This document shows positions 44,501 through 50,600 of a DNA stretch of 64,000 nucleotides, piece after piece (the stretch's first letter is position 1; every line of letters begins with the position of its first letter). Location: IMG/VR virus record IMGVR_UViG_3300031565_000014, positions 1-64,000 of that record. One strand, given 5' to 3'. The translations under genes were made by a program, and so were the position numbers. The notes beneath the pieces are model-generated. The model was not told the origin of the DNA, did no database searches, and saw only the letters and a program-made list of their open reading frames with translations. This stretch comes from a virus.

Positions 44501-47500
44501 TATAAGCATTAGCATAAGCGTTATTTCTTATTGCACTACTTTTGAAAAACTGAGTAGTAAACTTATTAGTGTCGTTCATCTTATTTTTTAAGTCAAGATA
44601 TTCAGACATCATAGAGTCAAACATTGACATTACTTGTTTAGTTTCATCTTTACTAAGATTAATATTAGCACTTGATGGTGCTATTATTTTACCTTTGTTG
44701 AGTTTACCAAACATCATGTTACTAACACTAGCATTATATTCGTTTAAATTACCAACTCTAAGTTTATCATAAAGTTCTTTAACAGAATTTTGTGTGTTAA
44801 TGGTGCTATAGTCTATTGCTTTAGTCCCTTTAAAAAAGTTTTTTAAGAAGTTTAAAATTCTTTTAAATATATTATTAGTTGCAGTTCTACCTTTAAAGAC
44901 TTTAGTACCATCTGATAACATGTAAGATCTAAAATCTTCAGCTAAGAATTCTTCTATTTCTAAATAACTAGCATCTTTAAATTTAACTTGTTGTCCATTA
45001 TGATTAGTAAAACTACCGGATAACTTACTTACTTCATTGTATAATTTAGTTTTATCTCCAACAGTTAAAAATAATTGAGAAAAAGCATGCCATGATTCAT
45101 GATATAAATCTGTAAAATTACTTCCATTAAATAATGTTATTCCAGCAGAGCTAAATGTAGCGTATGCGTCAGAATTAACTATATTAAATGCTTGTTTGTA
45201 ACCTAGTAGTTTATTAATATCTGAAGATTCATACCATTTTTGAGCCTTCTCTATTTGTTCTTTAGTTACACCTGAGTCTAATTTTTTAGATCTCATTAAT
45301 TCATCAGGGTCTACTTCCGTCTCTGTAAAAGGGTTAGGTGTAAATTTAGTTTTAGCTTTAACTTCATTAGTTTGTTGTGTTGGTTTAGATAACTCTCCCC
45401 CTTTATATGGAGCAACTCTATTCTTCTTTTTTAATTCCGTTGCTATAAGTTCTAATAATTGTTTTTTCGCAACACTCATGGAAGCTCCCATACCTCTAAG
45501 CATATCTTCAACACCTTTTTCTCCAGCTTCTTTTAATCTTTTTCTTTCAGCATTAAGTATATCTAATTTCTTTTTATAATCAGCATATTCAGCAGTTTTA
45601 CTTAAATCTACTGATATTGGATAGAAAGTTTTACCGTCTACATCATCTATAGACAATTCTATTACTCCATTATTATCTTTTCTAATAGTATTTTGGTGTG
45701 TATTAAAGACTATGCTTTTTCCTCCTTTTGATATATCAGCTTGTTTATAACTTTTACCATAGCCTGACATGTCTATTGGAGAATATATTATTTCAACCTC
45801 ATTAGTTTGTTGTGCTGTCGAAGTCGTTAGAATAGGGCCTGCAGTAGTACCATAAGGAGTTGTCTGGGTCATAGTACCCGCAGTCTCATTTATTTCTTTA
45901 GTTTCTTCTTGAATAGCTTGATCTGAAGGAGTAAATTTAAAATATGGGTGTTTTCTAAAAATAACCTTTTTACCCTTATAATTAAGTGTTTCATTAGTAG
46001 TATAAGCGTTTTGAATTATGAAGTCATCATAACTCATTGTTTCCATAGTTATCTCGTTATTTTCTACTTTAATAGGAGCACTAATATTTTTCCCTATAAA
46101 ACTACTTAATATATTAATTCTATTTTTTTGATTTTTAGTTACCCCGTCTACTACTTCCCCATCACCTAAAGGAGAATTAAAAAAACTATCTTTCAAGTAT
46201 TCAGGTGTAACATTAATTTCAGCAACATTTTTGCCTTTAACATTAGTGACTAGTCTAATGTTTGTAGGAAGAACTTCTTTTGAATTATAGTCGTATTTAA
46301 AATATAATTGATCACCAACTAATGTAGTTAATATCTCATGTCTTTCTTTTGCATTAAGTACTTTGTTTTTACCTAATTTTCTTGGATTAGAAAGAGCTGG
46401 GTTAAAAAGTAATTCTGAAATTATATTTTGTTGAGCTTGTGTAAGTTTATTTTGTCTTACGGTAATATTATCTTGCTTATTAGGATTAGTTAACGTAATC
46501 TGGTAAACACCACGTTTAACTTCTGTAAGAGCATATCCTTGATATGTTTCAGAAAAATCAACATCCTTAAGTTGTGTTTTACTTTTTTCTCCTAAGTTTA
46601 CTATAGGAAATCCTTCACTTAAATATTCTATGTCTAGTAAAATAGCTTTACCGGACTCTAAAAGCTTATTTTGGAGCTCTACAAGCTTGTTATATTCATC
46701 TTGTATATATTTAGATGCTTCTTTACTATTTATCTTCTTAGAATGCGCTATTTCTTTTGGCGTTTGTATAGTAGATGCTCTTTGTCTAACACCATCAACT
46801 ATTACGTCAAATTCTTTACCTTCTTTTATTTCTTTTTTTAATGAAGTATGTGTCCAGTTACCGTCGGTATCTTTAACAGGTTTTCTTGTTTTAAAATAAA
46901 TAGCCTTGTAGCCTTCTTTTTTTTCTTTTGAAATATTGTAGTTTTCATCAAAATATAAAGTATTACCTTCATTATCTGTAACTACTACATTTGCTGCTTT
47001 ATTAAATTCTTCAGGATTCTTTTCTTTAAAGTCTTTATCTTGCTCATAAAGATCATTACTTTTTTCAAGTTCTTCTGATGTTACCATCTTTAATCTGAAA
47101 CCTGTATGACCATTATAAGTTAATGTTGTAAAATCAGGATTACCTGGGAATTCAGAACTAAGCTTTCTTAATAAACCATAAGCGTAAAATCCTTCACTAT
47201 TTACATTGCCATATGAAGCTTCCCAAAAGTAAGTAACATTAGGTGTTTCAGGTCTATCAGAAGCTTTAGTAACTTCTTTAGGTGGTTCAACTGCTTCAAC
47301 TCTTTTATTAGTTGGTACAGCTGCATCTATCTTACTTCTATTAACAGCAATTTGTACTGGAGTTAATGTAGACTCTAAGTACTCTACTATTTTAGTAGGA
47401 TCTTGAAATAAAGTAGCTGTTTCACTAATCTCATTAAAGTTATCTTTAAAATAAGATAGAAACTCACTATCATCAACCATTGCTTGAAGAGCATACATAG

Positions 47501-47681
47501 GCATAATATGTACAGCTTCTAAGGCAAGTTCATGACCTACTTCTTCTGCTAAACTATTATACTGATTTTGTAATAAACTCTTTAAGTTTAAGAGTTGATT
47601 ATTATCAACTAAAGTTTGTAATTCTTTATACACACTAGCGTATACGTATTCTAAAGCTTCATCTCCTAATGCACAAATCAT
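35556..47681 (-). CDS. giant virion RNA polymerase / polyvalent protein
   Basis: 4041 residues. D-F-D-V-D at 2327-2331, within T-G-S-D-F-D-V-D-K-M-F-I, is the metal-binding loop of two-barrel (YonO/crAss-type) RNA polymerases. Around it (about 1300-2900) are conserved crAss-like blocks such as T-E-G-D-A-Q-G-Y-M-S-L and K-Y-S-L-L-P-L-I-P-G. Three HExxH sites: H-E-S-W-H 861-865, H-E-Y-Q-H 3355-3359, H-E-K-A-H 3541-3545. Low-complexity linkers with Q-Q-T-N-E mark domain borders at about 620, 775 and 3890. By analogy the protein is packed in the tail/virion and transcribes early genes after injection. It is longer than the roughly 2,200-residue single RNA polymerase proteins of relatives, so several functions are fused. 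Confidence 0.85.
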   Translation of the reverse strand: MICALGDEALEYVYASVYKELQTLVDNNQLLNLKSLLQNQYNSLAEEVGHELALEAVHIMPMYALQAMVDDSEFLSYFKDNFNEISETATLFQDPTKIVEYLESTLTPVQIAVNRSKIDAAVPTNKRVEAVEPPKEVTKASDRPETPNVTYFWEASYGNVNSEGFYAYGLLRKLSSEFPGNPDFTTLTYNGHTGFRLKMVTSEELEKSNDLYEQDKDFKEKNPEEFNKAANVVVTDNEGNTLYFDENYNISKEKKEGYKAIYFKTRKPVKDTDGNWTHTSLKKEIKEGKEFDVIVDGVRQRASTIQTPKEIAHSKKINSKEASKYIQDEYNKLVELQNKLLESGKAILLDIEYLSEGFPIVNLGEKSKTQLKDVDFSETYQGYALTEVKRGVYQITLTNPNKQDNITVRQNKLTQAQQNIISELLFNPALSNPRKLGKNKVLNAKERHEILTTLVGDQLYFKYDYNSKEVLPTNIRLVTNVKGKNVAEINVTPEYLKDSFFNSPLGDGEVVDGVTKNQKNRINILSSFIGKNISAPIKVENNEITMETMSYDDFIIQNAYTTNETLNYKGKKVIFRKHPYFKFTPSDQAIQEETKEINETAGTMTQTTPYGTTAGPILTTSTAQQTNEVEIIYSPIDMSGYGKSYKQADISKGGKSIVFNTHQNTIRKDNNGVIELSIDDVDGKTFYPISVDLSKTAEYADYKKKLDILNAERKRLKEAGEKGVEDMLRGMGASMSVAKKQLLELIATELKKKNRVAPYKGGELSKPTQQTNEVKAKTKFTPNPFTETEVDPDELMRSKKLDSGVTKEQIEKAQKWYESSDINKLLGYKQAFNIVNSDAYATFSSAGITLFNGSNFTDLYHESWHAFSQLFLTVGDKTKLYNEVSKLSGSFTNHNGQQVKFKDASYLEIEEFLAEDFRSYMLSDGTKVFKGRTATNNIFKRILNFLKNFFKGTKAIDYSTINTQNSVKELYDKLRVGNLNEYNASVSNMMFGKLNKGKIIAPSSANINLSKDETKQVMSMFDSMMSEYLDLKNKMNDTNKFTTQFFKSSAIRNNAYANAYNSLLDKYNNKNYPEDATGRTQEIFEQVLNNFKLIADHHLANSIFGNNISSKESKKEKLAENIDEEVADKDLGVELLSKSNVDPSNYRTDIIDYLMSTLPFVDSEGNFRLDRFGVPMLADSFQVSTLLTNLLTDTRGIDAMYEVLDSYAKSTKPYSNIVNILLARLGNTKDINISTAATWFEFHKSFGLNSTPVSVTLNRKHKNDDGIVTHDLIHKHNDAIVDKTVNNLDNAFKTADPSKHMIIKDPRYGNILDLEAIYDKYRKFSPQHGEHKVDFIEGTRIVGFLTDIGFDLSDIGYNSELAKELREATQGKGDSKLNLNFLLRSLVKSHENNLKKKEKAEKEGTDYEPKMYRSLSEIFSDDNKHLKSIAKIIAKNSPTVSVAMVPDASNNPVYTNKTFSTQTVMINLLNSVEHVDQLNGKHQTVDTIEELHHLGPDYAWASASMTKRAMFDTSGKRRKDSSIESKELLGVSNTAESVHENGEKTNKLTQGDKLIENMNYLLLKGASEQMRYGTKSTATAVVIRNVNDSNQDKYLYIDLENFKEANLSIANEQFTAMVIPFIDAEIARMIEFNKKDSPYSNISNSSNFYENGKDFVLFDKILSDETKETIKNYYNISDPSTEIVTLEQSMNSGVLDNSELAAIRDMIYNDLSLFMSKAVDLDMNDFNKMPYISDNLRQKIELRTGAKGHVAKNLAVKAFSYNYVLRNLDMLGLLYGDPAQFNMAKEDFHKRIGAIASGGVQFSNDVSTNEFVNTSVGRPLAESKGFTKSTSWDGKLRTSVIADNNVRSTAYDAMFKTLTEDFGYSKVDTERRLEAYLKMTEGDAQGYMSLDTYRTLSIISGKWDWNKQETLFQKIVNKEDINTDDVVKYFPPRKYQYYGPLANNLDPASNRSISLQAFHKYSLLPLIPGVFGENADKLHDQMMEQGIDYTIFESASKINSVTSNGKPDVIYKDFDNSRELKETLPFTVNEIFLAYLKDQTDVNEKYKGKTTLPTQMRKLVTIGMFDGGDSTSEENKVLAEKYQSLLDALVAKNKEDLIEELGLEYTTNEDGVKTFSKKGLENLTNAIQTELSERDLGDNELEFIQVDKNGNLKVDLSFSPSAEKIETALVSLANKRIVKPKVAGEPLIQASSSILTDNDMPRNATKAEKEEYGTNGLKFYSYDPKTGTKAMQVKISMQGKFKHLLLRADVLKKAKDENISTLKALNLLIEDKEWISENKEILTMVGVRIPTQGLNSMDVMEIAEFLPTHAGNIIIAPSEIVAKTGSDFDVDKMFIMMPSLMNLDGKTHKYKYDKSIKDSTQSLKNNLSELIEKQKELYETLYNEVTPEVIAAKSEIYNEFKESISDLNSKVKLAKEELELLKLRSVTENVNDEIAYVENNIEKLNDHITNLLSDRNELFELDATEKTQKIKEDIANTKEEINKVKLNLANSSAAAIQTSLVDVLTDILLKPDNFANLITSIDGDTVKNKANELGKFMSYNSSQSLIDQDHAKKGIHAFQILLSSYNLDKHRKNNEGMATLGQAAIDLTFKSEFNRIGFHLNPYMMLDTKDKDGEIIKTQSDIALNLLLPHNVAKNGGIDLSRLKDTEGEDIFYILNLLINGWVDIEKDAWIFNVQGNKKVEPTLVMLVMAGVPFDKAADFVSNPYVKEYVESQNYYESLFVEAHEGSNFTQGNPKIKALNDILKKYDSDNFKTEKLKNPAYDTEFLKQIQDRRKELIGENAIKTSSLVSINVESLSEKDKKDAFGAFLHFIELQNIAEDLTQLKLHMNYDTTVSRTLYDIHQKEANIPSLRTGKIYAEEFVDSLLEGSPIGTFNISDFQSDLWSQVLILRNDKTLNDKIKSITSDPGFQTTLRETFGKGNQAKYVEAYRNNLIKYLLQNSLLESRSKDFYKSLATKTSLTKKEISNLKYGAAVLDKVLYISKDKIREQYKRKDFTNASEYFKLGLAPVPLFTFTHEGKNSEQEYENFVIEREYLRHSMPINEVMGTPMFEEYKNSPEEADNNFLHLLPGDNIENKINLLTYERIIRDMALSNIFNINSLFSSKTNTVADQFLRITKMYPELAEEYAVFTQFKELPTLNSDVKNIGPITSKPKGELVERVSENIKELQNHKDIFVRDFFTKLPMYAFLQSGHNTKSMNSILRYMPQGDFVQMLSNQINDVKVTTKILNSYTAKFNKVNRVDNKIRYKIQDYTVPNEKDDHISQINVIEISAYKGVPVKYSNNIRSKQNTRIAAKYSEGVILLDKELLLEGFSKKAWTSPRNLFETIHGEKINSKADALAPDTFTTYEEWQNFVIEHEYQHTLYTRKDFDNEFPGSTLGHYESVINQRALEALSTAEVESIPTTLVEDNNNYTVVPLAVENAFQIVRPDFTEEVENSVPKAELFESTPELANEVYEAAGFKSNLPSVLDYKIGKIYNTQGKEIFAGVVDGQVYINKELLDKYSNKEVLDNQLPILNTVLKNLNVYDRLVNGSKEQLVRFLVEHEKAHLDFEREGRKFKNEEVEEVYANGKALITIGILKSKDFDISGSNEAVIRLSKYFPTKEEYIDDMVELVAKAMDNATVDLSTITGYEVDVFKGSLWGKKLQTSSMDNFFFLQGKDGYPKNKGELKEAISKDIARNIPRSIKEKYWKEILKSLPDDEKALLSNWAYYNNIKFYTSQYGKPYFDFNKEKYPELNKEDKEKYTNWDSFISGIIGSFTGAGSDLWFANNLLADEEGSIIDWYKNLTPEKLDENIKNLSRAMAFKSMVVSSFERGSSISALDQNARKVESIKEAYYEIKQRTEVSPPQLTSTSLSQEITPQQKQEAQEKFQEYVNATGRQDIEGFKDFVNKPKQQATEVDKVTDEQIIKNNQSTTFVTEEATSFNNTYPMHIKNMGESLGEENFDYNKTLIDNIVSDLKELTEKGNPVSFFENYGVSLKNSAPKTYKYLNEQLAENFRLSNDPSNETKEVMPNILPREISDEVIQKGIQNEIQDAMDSLNNCKK
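40689..40703 (-). other. RNA polymerase metal-binding motif D-F-D-V-D
   Basis: Residues 2327-2331 of the 4041-residue protein. Cellular multi-subunit enzymes have N-A-D-F-D-G-D; crAss-like phage enzymes keep D-F-D-x-D with a replaced Gly. Here Val takes the Gly place. The three Asp that would hold the catalytic Mg2+ are all present. Confidence 0.8.
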
Positions 47682-50600
47682 TACTTACAATTATTTTTAA
47701 GGGCGTTAATAAAACCAGATTTAAAATCTTTAGAATCTTGCTTAATTTTTGCCAAAGCTTTATCTTTATCTAATTTTTTAGAATTCACTTGCAAAGTGGC
47801 AATCATTGCTTTAACAGAATCTTTACTTAACATAGATTTTTCTTTTTTAACAGCTGTTTTAGTAACAGTGCTTGTTTTCTTAACTTGCTTAGTTTCACCA
47901 TCAGCATCTTTTATTGTAGTACTATCTTTATCTTGCTTAACTACTTTTTGTTGTTTACCTTCTACTTCTACAAAAGATCCTTCGGCTACTTCTCCAACAG
48001 GTCCTGGTTTATTTATAGAATTTTTATAATCAGCAATTACTTCATCGACTAAGTTATTTATAAAAATAGTGAAATTTGCTGTACCTCCCAGTAATTTTTC
48101 TAATTTATTTTCTTTACTCTTGAGTAATTTCTCAATTTTTGTGTAAACTTTATCTCTTAAAGCATTATCTTTTATTGTATGTATAGAAGGAATTTTAGGT
48201 ATCACATCCTTCATTACATTTTTTACATATTTACTTGTAGAAACAATGTCTGCTTCATCTAAAATTTCATCTGTAATCTCATTTGTAATTTCTTGAACTA
48301 TATAAACATGTGACTTTCCTTGTCCTTTAGACCAAGCTTTTAATTGTGGCGTTTCTTCCGTAATTATACTGGTATTATATACTTCTGTAGAATCTCTATA
48401 ACCTACATAGGATATTTTAAATAATTTATTACCATGTTTAAATATTTTAGTCTGAGCTACACCAATACCTTTAATTTTATCTGTATAAGATTTAATAACA
48501 AAACCTGTATCTTTAAGTGAAGCTAATGCTTCTGTTTCTTGCTCGTTTAGTGGACTTTCTTCAAGATCTATTGCAATATTAGGGTCTATTCCAGTTGGTA
48601 TTTTTTGACCTTTAGCTGGAATTATACTATCATCTTCAACTTTCTTTTTAACAGTTTCTTTATCTACATAACCTTTTACAGCTTTTTTAAGTAAAGATGT
48701 TATTGGTGATCTTTTTAGTTTAATTAATCCGGGAACACCATCAACAGTACTTTCTGGAGTAACTTGTTCAAATCCTTCAGCAGATGTAACATTTACTGTA
48801 TCACCATCCATTTCATAATTAGAAACTAAAGTAAAGATGTTAATACTACTTGATTCTATTCCTTCAGAAGATCTTAGTAAATCCTCATATATTGTTTGTT
48901 GGTCAGACCATCCTTTAACTCTAGGTTCAAATTCACCTTCGTTAAATATGTATTTAGCTGCTGTAGTTTGATTCCCTGCTTTAAGTGTTTTAAAATCTAT
49001 AATAGCTATTGTACCATCTGGAGCAACAGCTACTAAATCTAAAGTACCACCAACACCGTCAAGACCTGTAGCTTTCTTTTCAGCGTCTGTAAATTCCATA
49101 TAAGTAAATACATCATTAGCTACAAATTTATAACCTTGTTTTTCTAGATTATCTTTAAGTGTAAAGAAAGCATCTACCATTATCTCAAATTGCTCTTGCT
49201 CTATGTTTACTTTAAATCTACTAGATTTAGCATTCATCTCATTAGCTGTTTCTAGATAATTTTCTCTGTTTGCTTTAACTTCTTCTTTTGTTTTACCGTC
49301 AAATATATCTCTACCAACTATATCAGCTAAGTTACCTCTAGCAGCTCCTTGAGCCATATTGTCATTAGATTCAGTTGTTGTGCCATTTACTCTATCTTTA
49401 AAATTAGACTGTCTTTCTAATTTAAGTTTACCATCTGTATAAATAGATGTTTGTGACTTACTTCCACCATCTTGTTGTGTTGATTTTAGTTCTGCTTTTA
49501 ATTCTGTAGCTTTTTTCCAAGCTTCTAATAGTTTAAAAAATTCAGCTTTATTATTTCTCCAAACAGCTTTTATAAGAGTAGTGCCTTGCATTTTCATATA
49601 TTCAGAAACAGATTGTTCATCTATTCCCCAATCTTCTACAATATTTTGAATATCTGATAATAAAAGATTTTCTTTTCCGTTTCTATCTAAATTAGTATTT
49701 GAAAATTCATCTATTGTTTTTGATATTTCCTCACTTTCAAGAAAAATCATTTCTCTATCTATAAGTGCTTCTAGTTCAACTTTTTTAGCTTCAGTTTCAT
49801 TAGATTGTTGTGTTGGTTTAGAAATAGTTGTTGTAACTGTTTTAAAGTTTTTATTCTTCTCTTGTAACGCAGATAGCTTATCTAAAGTTTCTTGTTGCTT
49901 ATCTACTTTAACGGCTTCCTCGTCAACTACTTCTTTAACTTTAGCTTTTTCAGCATCTTCTTTAGCTTGAGTTTCACCTAGTATTTTATATTTAGATTTA
50001 AGATTCTGTATAACTTTAGGATTTTTTTCAAATAAGATATCTACATCACCATAAGCTTCTTGTTCATCTTTGTCTAATGCTGTAAAGGCATCAACTATTT
50101 CATTAAAGAAATCTATAGATAAATCATTACCCCCTTCTGATTGAGGAAATATAAAAGTAGCATATTTAAATATATTAGGATATTTCTCTTGATCAATTGC
50201 GTCCTCTATTTTACCTTCACCCTCTTCTTTAGTAATCTCTTCTTGAATAGGTTTAAGTATACCTTTAGCAAGATATTGTATTACTTCCGCAACAACTGTT
50301 GGGTTTTGAACAGGCTTTAATGTGTGAGCATCAAAAATTTCATTAGGAAATCTTTGTTCACTTTCTTCATCAAATATTTTAGCAAGATCTTCTGGTAATA
50401 AAAATACACCAAATTTATCTAGAAGTTCGTTGGCTAACTTATTCATTTCCTCTGACGTATAATGAGTCTCAAGAACTTCTTTTAAATAATCTTTACGATT
50501 AGCCCATTTATCTCTATAAGATTGTTCTAATGCTGTAAAGTGATTCATGAAACCTTTAGGATCTGCTAATACATTAATAGATTTAGATAAATTGTTACCA

